Notes under the pieces: model-generated
Databases searched by the model: none
Told to the model about the DNA's origin: nothing
What the model saw: only the letters and a program-made list of their open reading frames with translations
Source of the DNA: an uncultured Opitutales bacterium
GTDB lineage: Bacteria; Verrucomicrobiota; Verrucomicrobiia; Opitutales; Intestinicryptomonadaceae
Direction: 5' to 3'
Assembly (NCBI GenBank): GCA_900548275.1
Contig: URJY01000022.1
Location: 1-39,192, forward strand
DNA: 39,192 nucleotides
Shown here: one piece after another, positions 18,996-27,601 of the stretch
How the letters are laid out: each line of letters starts with the position of its first letter
Position numbering within the stretch: position 1 is the first letter of the stretch
Made by a program: the position numbers and the translations under genes

Positions 18996-19843
18996 TTTCT
19001 CATCTCCTTTTTGAAATCGACTGCGCCGCGCCTGAACGAAAATTTTTGAATCAGGCGTCTTTTTAACGACTTCGGCAGTTCGAGCGGCGAGATTTTGTTT
19101 GCAAAGGCAAAGGCGGCGTCGCGCAAAGTTTCGGCGCAGACTTCGGCGAGCGCTCTCGGGAACGACGGGCATACGCCGAATATTCGCGCGGCGGCGTATC
19201 CCTCGCCGTAAAATCTGCGCGAAAGTTCCGCGTTTGTGTAGTTGTGCGAATGCTCAACCAGCGCATCGGCGGCATAGCCTATTTTTATGTTGCGGCGGTG
19301 CGCCCATTCCACGTCTTCCGAAAACTTGAAAGTTTCGTCGAACGGATTTTCCAGCACGTCTTTTCTGAATACAGCCGACGACGCAAGCGAAAAGAAAAAA
19401 GACCAACGCGACGCAATGCGCCCGTCGCCGAACGCGCGGAGGTTGTCTTTGCGGACAAGCCAGTCGGCGTCGGGGCGCGGCAACTGGTTGGCGTAGACGG
19501 CGTCGGCAGTTGCGTCTAAAAGCGGCTTTACGAGCGTTTCGAGCCAACGGTCGTTCTGCGGAACGGCGTCGGCATTGTTGAAAACAAGAATTTCGCCCAA
19601 TGCCGCCCGCGCCATTTTGTTGAGGGTCTTCCCTGGGACATAGCCGCCCGCGGGAGCGTCCAGAACGCGGACGTTCGGAAAACGCCGAATGATTTCGGGA
19701 GTGGTGTCCGTTGAAAAATCGTCGCAGCAAACGATTTCGAACGCTTCGGGGAACGACTGCTTCTCAATAGCCGCAAGAGTCCGTTCGGCGAATTTTTCGT
19801 CGTTGTGCGCGCGCACGAGAACGCTTACCTTATACGCCGACAT
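18992..19843 (-). CDS. GT2-family glycosyltransferase
   Basis: A 283-residue single-domain GT-A enzyme. It has VSVLVRAHNDEKF at the N-terminus, CCDDFSTDTT (nucleotide-binding Asp), and FNNADAVP at the DxD position: the acidic triad reads N-A-D, a variant of the usual DxD. A later EDVEWAHR is the usual ED-x-x motif with the catalytic base. There are no transmembrane helices, so it is a cytoplasmic or peripheral enzyme adding a sugar to the lipid-linked unit. It ends with an ATGA overlap into the next GT4 gene and starts five bases after the STAS gene stop. Confidence 0.88.
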   Translation of the reverse strand: MSAYKVSVLVRAHNDEKFAERTLAAIEKQSFPEAFEIVCCDDFSTDTTPEIIRRFPNVRVLDAPAGGYVPGKTLNKMARAALGEILVFNNADAVPQNDRWLETLVKPLLDATADAVYANQLPRPDADWLVRKDNLRAFGDGRIASRWSFFFSLASSAVFRKDVLENPFDETFKFSEDVEWAHRRNIKIGYAADALVEHSHNYTNAELSRRFYGEGYAAARIFGVCPSFPRALAEVCAETLRDAAFAFANKISPLELPKSLKRRLIQKFSFRRGAVDFKKEMRK

Positions 19844-19848
19844 TTTGC

Positions 19849-20193
19849 CTACTTCTTTTGGGCGTCGAAAGACTTCAACGCTTCGTCTACGGAGTCGAAT
19901 ATTTCGAAGACGCGGAATACTTTTGTGATTTCGAAAATTATGCGCGGTCTGTCTTGCAGGCAGGCGATTTTCACTGTTCCGCCCGCGTCAATCATTTTGC
20001 GCAGAATGAAGACCATTGCGCCCAACCCAGAAGAATCGACGTGCGTCATCTTCGACAAGTCCAAAAGCACGTTTCGCGAATTTCCCAAGCGTTCGAGAGT
20101 TTGGTTTTGGAATTCGTCGGCATACGCCGCGACAAGGCGGCCGTCGAGCGAGACTTTGAGGAGGTCTCCGATTTGTTCGAATTCGTAGTTCAT
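19849..20193 (-). CDS. STAS-domain anti-sigma-factor-antagonist-like protein
   Basis: A 114-residue single STAS domain of the SpoIIAA/RsbV type. The switch motif HVDSSGLG (51-58) keeps the phosphorylatable serine (Ser54 by position). AAGGA lies 8 bases before the ATG. Known of the family: a serine kinase of the HATPase/RsbW type phosphorylates this Ser, a PP2C phosphatase removes the phosphate, and the unphosphorylated form binds a partner. Both activities are predicted in the protein at 37353-39023 of the same operon, so this is its likely substrate. Its place between the flippase and glycosyltransferase genes suggests direct control of polysaccharide assembly rather than, or as well as, a sigma factor. 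The target is unknown, and no sigma or anti-sigma gene is in the window. Confidence 0.88.
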   Translation of the reverse strand: MNYEFEQIGDLLKVSLDGRLVAAYADEFQNQTLERLGNSRNVLLDLSKMTHVDSSGLGAMVFILRKMIDAGGTVKIACLQDRPRIIFEITKVFRVFEIFDSVDEALKSFDAQKK

Positions 20194-20209
20194 ATTTGTT
20201 GTCCTTATT

Positions 20210-21742
20210 TTATTTGTTTTTGTGTTTTAAGATTAAATTTAGATACGGTATTTTCGCGCGTTCGGAAGCGTCGAGCGTCCAGACGAGCGAGCACGCAAGA
20301 TACGTTCCAGCGCAAGAAGTCCCCGCAAGCGCAAGCAGCCAGAAATCGGGAATGCGGCCGTCGAGCGCCGCATATTCGAGAACCGCAAGGCACGCCGTCG
20401 GAATCGACGCGGCAATCGGGCGAGCCACCGCCTGACGCGCAAGGTCGAGCGCGCGTACGCCGCTTTCGGAAAGCATTCGCGGCAGAATGAAACAGCACGT
20501 CGAAACGAGTCGCGAGGCGATTGACGTCCACATCACCACATAGAGCGACTTGTAAAACGCAAGAGCCGCGACGGACGAGAGCACGAACAAAACGCTTTCG
20601 GCAACAGAGGCTTTCGCCAGAAACTTGTGTTCGCCGCCCATCAGCAGAAATTTTTCGGGAATGGTTCTGAACACGAGCCAGAACCAGACCGAAACAACCG
20701 TTATGCGACAGACGAGCGAAGCCGTCGCCAAATGCTCTTCGTAGCCGAACAAAAACCTTATCAGCACGGGCGCGAACACAAGAATGCCGATTGTCATTCC
20801 CGTAGACAAAAAGCTGTTCCAGCGCATCGAGTTCACGAGTATTTGGGCGAGTTTCCCGCGCTTGTTCTTCGCGCACAAAAGGGCGGTCAGCGGCGATATG
20901 TTCTCCTGATACGGGCCCGTCAGGTGCGTCATCAAAACCGTCAGGCGCACGCCCACTTGGTATATCGAAACCTGCACAAGCCCGCAGAATACGCTTATGA
21001 ACAATACCGAACAGCGTTCCCAAATTATCTTCGCAATCGAGGTCAGGTAGACCGTTGAGCTGAAATGGAAAATTTCGCCGAAAAGTTTTTTGTCGCAAAC
21101 AAAGGCTATTCGAAAATCGGGAATGCTTCGCTTTACGAAAAACGCCATCGCTGCCTGCGTCAACGCCATCAAAACAAGCGTGAACGAAATCAGCGCAACA
21201 AGTCCGCCGCCCGCCAAAAATACTATTCCCACACCCGCAAGCTCCGCGAGCTTCGAAACCACGGTTATGTTGTTTCGCAGATAAATTTTTTGAAGCCCGA
21301 CGAGTATTTCGGGGAAGACGCCGAACGGGAAAACCGCAGCCGAGCCAAGTCCGAAAAGCAGAAAGCAGAATCTGTAATACCGCACGTCTTGCGTCGGCGA
21401 AAGGTTGAGCAGCTCGCGCGTCCAACACGCGGCGACAAGCGTTCCCGCGACTATGATTAGCGACATCGCCAAGTGGAAGAAAAACACGGTGGAAATCGTG
21501 ATGTTGTATTTGCGAATGTCGCGCCGCCAAAGTTCCGCCGCCGTCGCCTTTTGCGCCGCCGCCCCCAGCCCGAAATCGAGAAGCAGCGAATAGCAGAAAA
21601 ACGACCACAGCATAATCCACAACCCGTAGTTTTCCTCGCCGAGTTCCGCGAGCATCCATCGGGTAATGAGAATCCCCTGAAGAAGTCGGACGAACATGCT
21701 CAGATAGTTTGTGAGCGTGTTTTTGATTAACGGTATTTTCAT
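20210..21742 (-). CDS. wzx: Wzx-type polysaccharide flippase
   Basis: A 510-residue integral membrane protein with about 12-14 hydrophobic helices in the MOP/PST pattern. It begins MKIPLIKNTLTNYLSMFVR, the amphipathic start common in these transporters. The ATG at 21742 is preferred to a TTG at 21757, which would overlap the upstream gene. Role in the family: it moves undecaprenyl-diphosphate-linked repeat units across the inner membrane for polymerisation by Wzy. It lies 1 bp after the phosphatase-like gene and 16 bp before the STAS gene. It is the only flippase in the operon and pairs with the Wzy at 29601-30953. Confidence 0.88.
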   Translation of the reverse strand: MKIPLIKNTLTNYLSMFVRLLQGILITRWMLAELGEENYGLWIMLWSFFCYSLLLDFGLGAAAQKATAAELWRRDIRKYNITISTVFFFHLAMSLIIVAGTLVAACWTRELLNLSPTQDVRYYRFCFLLFGLGSAAVFPFGVFPEILVGLQKIYLRNNITVVSKLAELAGVGIVFLAGGGLVALISFTLVLMALTQAAMAFFVKRSIPDFRIAFVCDKKLFGEIFHFSSTVYLTSIAKIIWERCSVLFISVFCGLVQVSIYQVGVRLTVLMTHLTGPYQENISPLTALLCAKNKRGKLAQILVNSMRWNSFLSTGMTIGILVFAPVLIRFLFGYEEHLATASLVCRITVVSVWFWLVFRTIPEKFLLMGGEHKFLAKASVAESVLFVLSSVAALAFYKSLYVVMWTSIASRLVSTCCFILPRMLSESGVRALDLARQAVARPIAASIPTACLAVLEYAALDGRIPDFWLLALAGTSCAGTYLACSLVWTLDASERAKIPYLNLILKHKNK

Positions 21743-21743
21743 C

Positions 21744-22904
21744 TTACTTTTCCGCAAGTTCGCTTGCTGCGCGTTTCATCATCGCAAAAACGTCGGCGAG
21801 AGTTTCGATATTTTCGGGCAGCGGCTCAGTCGAAAGAATGGACGCCACGGAATCAGAATCTTCGGGCGCGTATCCGTGCATTCCGTTGAGGGGCTTTACG
21901 CCCATGTCGGACGGCGAAATCTGAATGCCCGCGTCGAAGAGAAAAATTGCGTCGCCGAAAAATCCGTCGGCGCGGTAGACTCCGTAGCGGCGTTGCTCGT
22001 CTTCGGAAAGAAAGTGTCCGCAGTCGTCGAACGCCGACATTGCGCGTTCGATTGTGCCTTTGGCGCAATCCGAAATGTAGGTAAAACGCGCCATTGTGGA
22101 ATCGTAGCACGCGCCGTAGTCGCGCCCGAAAACAAGCCCCGTCTTCTCGATTGCCGACATTGCGTCAACCGTCTTTTTTAGCGGCGTCATTCCGTGGTCG
22201 GAAACCACGGTAAGGCGGAAATTCGGGCACTGTGCCTTGCAAACGCCCAAGAGGGAGCGGATTTTTTCGGAGTTGGCGGCGAGCTTTTTTTCGACCGTTT
22301 TGAAGTCGCCGACGTGCTCGTGCAGAAGCGCGTCAAGCTCGGCAGTATAGACGAACAGGAAGCGCGCGCCGCCTTTTATTGCCGATTCCGCCGCGGCGAA
22401 ATTTTCCGCGTCCGACTTGTGCCAGTCGGAAATGTGGAACGCAACGCCCGTCTTTTCGAGCATGTCGTAGAGGTTTTCAAGCGGCGACATTCCGCTCTTT
22501 GCGAATAGGTCGCGCTTTTCGGAATAGTCCATCAGCGAAAGCTTTTTTATCGGCATTGCGTAGAGTTGGAAGTATCCCGTAAAGCCGTAGACTTTCTTTA
22601 CGATTTTCGAGAGCCAGTTGCGGACGCGCCCACGACTCCAAAACGAGTCGGGCTTGAACAGGAACGCCAGCCGCGAGAATATTTTAAACGGCGAATTTTC
22701 GGGGTCGAAACGGAACAGCGAAAGGTGTCCGTGCTCGGACGGCGTTTTGCCCGAAAGGAGCGTCGGGATTGCCGAGCACGAATAGCCGAACTGCATTCCG
22801 AGCGGCTTGCGGTGCGGAAGTTCGGACTCCATAAATCGGTGTGTGTTTACAATCTTCCACCCGAGCGCGTCGATAAATAAAAATATTTCCAATTTGTTTT
22901 TCAT
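21744..22904 (-). CDS. Alkaline-phosphatase-superfamily protein (phosphodiesterase/nucleotide pyrophosphatase-like)
   Basis: A 386-residue protein. Metal and nucleophile motifs of the type I phosphodiesterase/NPP family (PF01663) are readable: FIDALGW (Asp12); CSAIPTLLSGKTPSEHGH (residues 43-60) with the Ser/Thr nucleophile region and trailing His; YTAELDALLHEH; VVSDHGM; and NGMHGY near the C-terminus. There is no signal peptide or membrane helix, so a cytoplasmic location is predicted, which is unusual for the superfamily. AGGAGA lies 7-8 bases upstream. It sits between the GH9 and flippase genes. It might hydrolyse or transfer a phosphate, phosphoglycerol or similar group on sugar precursors; this is inference. 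It could also act on nucleotide sugars. Confidence 0.75.
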   Translation of the reverse strand: MKNKLEIFLFIDALGWKIVNTHRFMESELPHRKPLGMQFGYSCSAIPTLLSGKTPSEHGHLSLFRFDPENSPFKIFSRLAFLFKPDSFWSRGRVRNWLSKIVKKVYGFTGYFQLYAMPIKKLSLMDYSEKRDLFAKSGMSPLENLYDMLEKTGVAFHISDWHKSDAENFAAAESAIKGGARFLFVYTAELDALLHEHVGDFKTVEKKLAANSEKIRSLLGVCKAQCPNFRLTVVSDHGMTPLKKTVDAMSAIEKTGLVFGRDYGACYDSTMARFTYISDCAKGTIERAMSAFDDCGHFLSEDEQRRYGVYRADGFFGDAIFLFDAGIQISPSDMGVKPLNGMHGYAPEDSDSVASILSTEPLPENIETLADVFAMMKRAASELAEK

Positions 22905-22914
22905 ATAAATTCTC

Positions 22915-25464
22915 CTACGGGAGCAAAGTGTAGCCTTTCAAATTTTTGATGTTTGCTGCGGGGCGTCTCTGCGTCCATTCGACTTGCGGCGCGACCGCGC
23001 CTTCAAGCAGATACCCCGAGACTGCGGCGGCGGGCGCGACGGTCTCCCAAACGCTGTATTCGCTTGCAGCCACGGAGTGTTCCTCCAAGTTTATCCACCG
23101 CCGCCAGACGGGAAAAATTTTTGAAAGCGCCGCCGTGCATTCCCCTTCGGAAAGTCCCTCCGACGGAAGGAGCGAAACGGACGCGCCGCGGAATCGCGCA
23201 AGTTTTTCGGGCGGCATAAAAAGTCCGTAGACAAGACGCGCCGCGTTTTTGTCGATGCCGAACGTATTGAAATACGGCGTTATACCAGGGGCAAATTCCG
23301 CGACGGAATCGGAATACGAAGCCAAATCCAAAAAGCGCACGGGGTATTTTTCACCAAGCCCGCTTGTCATTGAAATGCCGAGAGGGTTCGCGCCGTTTTG
23401 GAAATCTTCGGCAATATGCGCGGCGTCGAGATACTCACGCCCGCCCGTGATTGCGTGGGCAAAAACAAGCGTCCGCGCGAGGCGCAGCTGGTGGAATCTT
23501 CCCCAAGCCATTGTGTGCACCCACGGGCTTTTTGCCGAGAACCAGATTGTCCTGTAAGGGTAGTTGTTTGCTTGCGCGGCAAGCATTTTGTCGGCTTCGT
23601 CAAGCAGCATTTGCCTGCGTTTTGCAATAAGCCCTTCGAGCGGTTTGCACGCGTCGGGATAAAGTTCGCCCTCAATCCAGATGAACGGCGACCATTTCCA
23701 CGAAAGCTTTTTCATCCGTTCCTCCGCCTCCGCAACAAAGGCGGCGGCAGACTCGGCGTATTCGCGGCTGCCAGTATAGGCAGAAAGGGCTAAGGCGGCT
23801 TTCACGACAAATTCGGGCGGAGGATTTTTCGCCTCTTTATAGAAAAGGGGCTTCCCGTTGTATTTGTAAATTTTAAAGGCTCTGTTTTTCGGGTTCGCGG
23901 CAAAATTCCAAGCGCGCAGTGCGGACGCTGCATATTTTTCAGCAAGGAAGTTTGCACCGCATTTTTTTAACGCAAGCGCAAGCGACGCCGCATGCGCCGC
24001 GTATTCCATTGTACTTGCGCATGTCGCGCAGGAAAGGTAGAAAACGCACGGGTCTTTGTCGGGCGAAAGGCATTCGTCGGCGCGCGGGTGGCGCGTCGTT
24101 TCAATCCACGTTCCGACGCTTCCGTCGCGATTTTGAAGCGCAAGCAGATGTTTCAAGCCCCAGACGGCTTCGTCCAAAATGTCGGGAATTGAATTGCCGC
24201 TTTCGGGAATGTTTAGCTGCGCGTCGGTGAAATTTTCGGGGCGCAGCATATATATTGCCGCCAAATCGCCGACTATTTCGAGGTGCATCGGGCGGCGGTC
24301 GTAGTCGGCGGCGTCGTGCCAACCGCCGACGCATTCAACGCTTTCGGGCTTGCTCGGCGCGTTTTGCTCTATGAGCGCAAAATGGTTTACGGAAACCGAA
24401 TTGCCGTTTGCGTCGAAAAATCCGCTACCGCGTTTTTTATCTGCGGCGTAATGTTCCGCGTGCGGCGGGAATGTGCCCCTGAAAATTTTGCCGTGGCATT
24501 TTTTCGATTCCCAAAAGGTTTGCGGCGGGCGTCTGTCGATTCCGCAACGCTTGTGGAACAGCCCGCGCGCGCGGACATAAAATGATTGCGCGGCGTCTTT
24601 TGCCGATATTTTAAATTCGCCGCTCCGTCCGATTCCGCCGACTTTGAGGAAATATTTTCCCTCCGTTTTTAGCTCGGAAAAGTCGGCTTCCAAAGTCTCC
24701 TCTCCCGTGAACGGAACGCCGTCGGACGTGTAGAGATCGGCGCGGGCGGAAAGCTTGCCCGTAAAGACGGTTTTTCCGTCCGACGCATCGACAACTTCGA
24801 AAGGTTTCCCCGCGTATTTATGCAAAGGCATAGCTCCCGCAGTGCCGAGCCACGCGCCGACATACGCGTATTTTTTGCCCGCCGACGGCGAGTATGCAAC
24901 CTGATTGTATTTAAAGAGCGCGGAAGCTTCGGTATCGGGGCGGTGGCGGTATTCGAGAGACTCGCCCGTCGGGAGCGAAATTTTTAGAACTTCGCCGTTT
25001 TCAATCGGGCGGCTGAACGTCAAAAACAAATGATATACCACTTCCACATTTTTCAGCGGGATTTCGCCGACCGAAGTTTTCCCCCTAAACAAACCCGTCG
25101 AACTTAGCCAGAATCCTGCCGAAGCAAGCGCGATTTCTTCGGCGAGGTTTGACGATACCGCAATTTTCGGATTGTCCCTGAGCATTCCAACCAACGCGGG
25201 GCGGCGTTCGCAAATAACCCGCGCGGCGTTTGCGTTTGCAAAAGCCTTTTCTTTCCACGAAAGGACTTTTTCGAGCGCGAAATTCGGGAACGATTTCGCC
25301 TCCGCTTCGATTTCGTCTTCAAGGCATTTTGAGTAGTCGCCCGAAAGCGCGATTGTGCGGGAATCAAGCGGAACGCACTTCCAATTCCCGCGGTATTGCG
25401 CGGCGAAAGCCGAAAGCGTTGCGGCGAGAAACGCGCACGCGGTTATGAGGGTATGCAGTCTCAT
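22915..25464 (-). CDS. Secreted GH9-family glycoside hydrolase (endoglucanase-like)
   Basis: An 849-residue protein. Signal peptide 1-22; an N-terminal region 25-180 that I do not recognise; an Ig-like CelD_N-type domain about 183-288; then the GH9 (alpha/alpha)6 catalytic domain to the end. GH9 marks: GGWHDAADYD (Asp384 and Asp387, matching the DAGD catalytic-base motif, with Ala in place of Gly), GANPLGISMTSG, and SEYSVWETVAP near the C-terminus with the candidate acid Glu807 (Glu802 also possible). GGAGG lies 6 bases before the ATG, and the start overlaps the preceding GT2 stop as ATGA. GH9 enzymes cleave beta-1,4-glucans and related polymers. Inside a polymer-synthesis operon it more likely trims, releases or clears the operon's own product in the periplasm than feeds on plant cellulose. 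Confidence 0.82.
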   Translation of the reverse strand: MRLHTLITACAFLAATLSAFAAQYRGNWKCVPLDSRTIALSGDYSKCLEDEIEAEAKSFPNFALEKVLSWKEKAFANANAARVICERRPALVGMLRDNPKIAVSSNLAEEIALASAGFWLSSTGLFRGKTSVGEIPLKNVEVVYHLFLTFSRPIENGEVLKISLPTGESLEYRHRPDTEASALFKYNQVAYSPSAGKKYAYVGAWLGTAGAMPLHKYAGKPFEVVDASDGKTVFTGKLSARADLYTSDGVPFTGEETLEADFSELKTEGKYFLKVGGIGRSGEFKISAKDAAQSFYVRARGLFHKRCGIDRRPPQTFWESKKCHGKIFRGTFPPHAEHYAADKKRGSGFFDANGNSVSVNHFALIEQNAPSKPESVECVGGWHDAADYDRRPMHLEIVGDLAAIYMLRPENFTDAQLNIPESGNSIPDILDEAVWGLKHLLALQNRDGSVGTWIETTRHPRADECLSPDKDPCVFYLSCATCASTMEYAAHAASLALALKKCGANFLAEKYAASALRAWNFAANPKNRAFKIYKYNGKPLFYKEAKNPPPEFVVKAALALSAYTGSREYAESAAAFVAEAEERMKKLSWKWSPFIWIEGELYPDACKPLEGLIAKRRQMLLDEADKMLAAQANNYPYRTIWFSAKSPWVHTMAWGRFHQLRLARTLVFAHAITGGREYLDAAHIAEDFQNGANPLGISMTSGLGEKYPVRFLDLASYSDSVAEFAPGITPYFNTFGIDKNAARLVYGLFMPPEKLARFRGASVSLLPSEGLSEGECTAALSKIFPVWRRWINLEEHSVAASEYSVWETVAPAAAVSGYLLEGAVAPQVEWTQRRPAANIKNLKGYTLLP

Positions 25465-26534
25465 TTGAACCTCCCCGTGTATTTCAAAAACGGATAGTAG
25501 AAGCAGTTGAAATAGATTACCGCGGGCAACAATCCCAATCGCGGGAAAGTTGCAGACGCCGCCGAAATCAAAAATGCGCCGACGCGTTTTGGCACGCCCG
25601 CGCCCTTTGCAAACTTGCGCAAATTGTCCGCGCCGCCGCCCGAAAGTAGGTGCTTTACCGCCTCCGCGCGTTGTCCGTCAAACGGCGACGCTTTGCGGGT
25701 TGCGTAGAAGAAATGGTAGAACAGCGCCGAGAGCCACGAGCACTGCAAAAGTTTGCGGAGATTTTCGGGAATGTCGCGCGATGCCGCAAAAGCAAAGAGC
25801 GAAGCGCAGATTTTCGCCCACGGCAAAGTTTCCGCGCCTGCGGAAGTTGTGGTTATCGAATTTGGGCGGCGGCGGTAGAGATAAATTGCGGAATCGAGCA
25901 CGGCGACCGTCCGCGCGCAGAGCAAAACGCGCGGCGTCCATTCCTCGTCTTCGTGGACAAGCCCGTCAACCTGCCGCAATCCGAACTCGCGCAGGAAATC
26001 GGCGTTGCAAACCGAAAGCCACGCCATCGGCGCGGGATACAGCGCGTTCGAATACATCTTTGCCGCCGCTTCCGTTCCCGAGAACTTGCGGTTTCCGTCG
26101 CATTTCGCAAAATTGAAATGGCGTTTGACGAAGACCGTTTTGCCGTCTTTTTGCAAAAATTCCTCCGCCGCAATTTGCACAACATCGGGAGTGCCGTGCG
26201 ATAAAACGGTTTCGCGCAGTTCGGAAAGGGCGGTCGGCGAAAGCAAATCGTCGCCGTCAAGAAACACGATGTATTTGCCTTTCGCGCGCGCAAAGCCCGA
26301 ATTGCGCGGTGCTGCGGGCGAGCCGCTGCGCGGCTGCGCAATCACCGAAAAGCGGGAATCTGCTGCGGCGATTTTGCGGCAAAGCTCTTCCGTGTTGTCG
26401 CGCGAAGTTTCGACAACAAGCAGCGCCTCGAAGTCTCCGCAAGTTTGCGAATGCAGCGTTTGCGTCGCTTCTTCGACGTATTCGGCAACGTTGCAGCACG
26501 GAATTATTACGGAGAAAAACGGTTTGTCTTTCAT
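25461..26534 (-). CDS. GT2-family glycosyltransferase
   Basis: A 357-residue GT-A enzyme: FFSVIIPCCNVAEYVEE at the N-terminus, FLDGDDLL with the DxD metal motif, and HEDEEWTPR carrying the acidic catalytic motif. The C-terminal third is hydrophobic/aromatic and may attach to the membrane. It is clearly related to the next gene (26531-27601): the WLSVCNADFLR, EDEEWTPR and YRRRPNSITT blocks have close counterparts there. The start overlaps the upstream stop by ATGA (26531-26534), and the stop overlaps the GH9 start the same way. Donor sugar unknown. Confidence 0.9.
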   Translation of the reverse strand: MKDKPFFSVIIPCCNVAEYVEEATQTLHSQTCGDFEALLVVETSRDNTEELCRKIAAADSRFSVIAQPRSGSPAAPRNSGFARAKGKYIVFLDGDDLLSPTALSELRETVLSHGTPDVVQIAAEEFLQKDGKTVFVKRHFNFAKCDGNRKFSGTEAAAKMYSNALYPAPMAWLSVCNADFLREFGLRQVDGLVHEDEEWTPRVLLCARTVAVLDSAIYLYRRRPNSITTTSAGAETLPWAKICASLFAFAASRDIPENLRKLLQCSWLSALFYHFFYATRKASPFDGQRAEAVKHLLSGGGADNLRKFAKGAGVPKRVGAFLISAASATFPRLGLLPAVIYFNCFYYPFLKYTGRFK

Positions 26535-27601
26535 TTTGCGCCTCCGTTTCCTGTTTTCGACAAACGCCGCGAAGCGCCGAATGCCGCGCGGTAGAGCGTT
26601 TTTGCGAGCAGTATGCCGACCCGCCCGCCGACTCGGTAGAGCGCGAACAAAATGCGCTTAAACGGCGGAAGCAATCGGGCGAAGTCGGAAAGAAATTTTG
26701 CGTTCTCGGGCGAAAGCAGCATCTTCCGCGCCGCGAGCCTGTCGGAATCGGAAAATTTTGAATCGTAGACGGGTTCGAACGAATACCAAAACAGAAGCGA
26801 GATCCACTGATTTGCGAGCACCGCGCGGACGTCTTTGCCGAATTCGCGCCCTTTCAAATATTCGATGAACGACGAAAATTCCGCGGAAATGTCGAAGAGT
26901 ATTTTTGTCGAAGCCTGCGTTGTTGCCGAGTTTGCGCGGCGGCGGTAGACGTAGAGCGGGTTTGCCGAAATTGCGACGCGCTTTGCCGCAAGCCAGCACC
27001 GCGGCGACCACTCGAAGTCTTCCATAAACAGCCCCGCGTTTTGATATAATTTATTTGTCCGCAGAAAATCTGCCCTGCAAACGCTAAGCCACGAAAACGC
27101 GTTCACCGCCGCCCCGAATTTGCCGATGTTCAAGACCAGAGATTGACCGTCCATCACCGCACCGTCGAAACTTTCGGGGAGATTTTTTACAATGCGCCGA
27201 AGCTCTAACTGTCCGTTCTTTTCCTCCACTTCCTCCGCGCTTGTCATCAGAATGTCTGGGTATTTCGCGGCGGAAATAGCGCGCGCGAAGCGGCGCAAGG
27301 CGTCGGGTTTTAGCCAGTCGTCGCCGTCGAGAAACACAATGTATTGCCCCTCTGCGTGCGAGATTGCATAGTTGCGCGAAGACGCCCCTGAACCGCTTCG
27401 GGGCAGTTCCACGCACTTGAAACGCGCGTCCGATTCCGCGCGGCGGCGGGCAATTTCAAGCGAGTTGTCCCTTGACTGCTCCACAATCAAAAGCGCGCTG
27501 AAGTCTTCGAAATCCTGCGACGCCACGGAATCAACCGCCTTTTCGAGATACGGCGCGGTATCGCAGCCGAGAATTGCGACAGTGAAAAACGGAGTTTTCA
27601 T
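26531..27601 (-). CDS. GT2-family glycosyltransferase
   Basis: A 356-residue protein from the ATG at 27601, which forms an ATGA overlap with the upstream gene; the longer frame to 27667 is rejected. It carries FFTVAILGCDTAPYLEK, FLDGDDWL (DxD) and MEDFEWSPR. It is paralogous to the downstream GT2 (25461-26534) over most of its length, which suggests tandem duplication followed by a change of specificity. The C-terminal segment is basic and hydrophobic. Likely a peripheral inner-membrane enzyme acting on the lipid-linked repeat unit. Confidence 0.9.
   Translation of the reverse strand: MKTPFFTVAILGCDTAPYLEKAVDSVASQDFEDFSALLIVEQSRDNSLEIARRRAESDARFKCVELPRSGSGASSRNYAISHAEGQYIVFLDGDDWLKPDALRRFARAISAAKYPDILMTSAEEVEEKNGQLELRRIVKNLPESFDGAVMDGQSLVLNIGKFGAAVNAFSWLSVCRADFLRTNKLYQNAGLFMEDFEWSPRCWLAAKRVAISANPLYVYRRRANSATTQASTKILFDISAEFSSFIEYLKGREFGKDVRAVLANQWISLLFWYSFEPVYDSKFSDSDRLAARKMLLSPENAKFLSDFARLLPPFKRILFALYRVGGRVGILLAKTLYRAAFGASRRLSKTGNGGAK

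Noticed and set aside
20205..21659. A 484-codon frame overlapping the flippase gene on the same strand
   Set aside because: It is out of frame with a clear 12-14 helix transporter and its Arg/Cys-rich translation is not protein-like.
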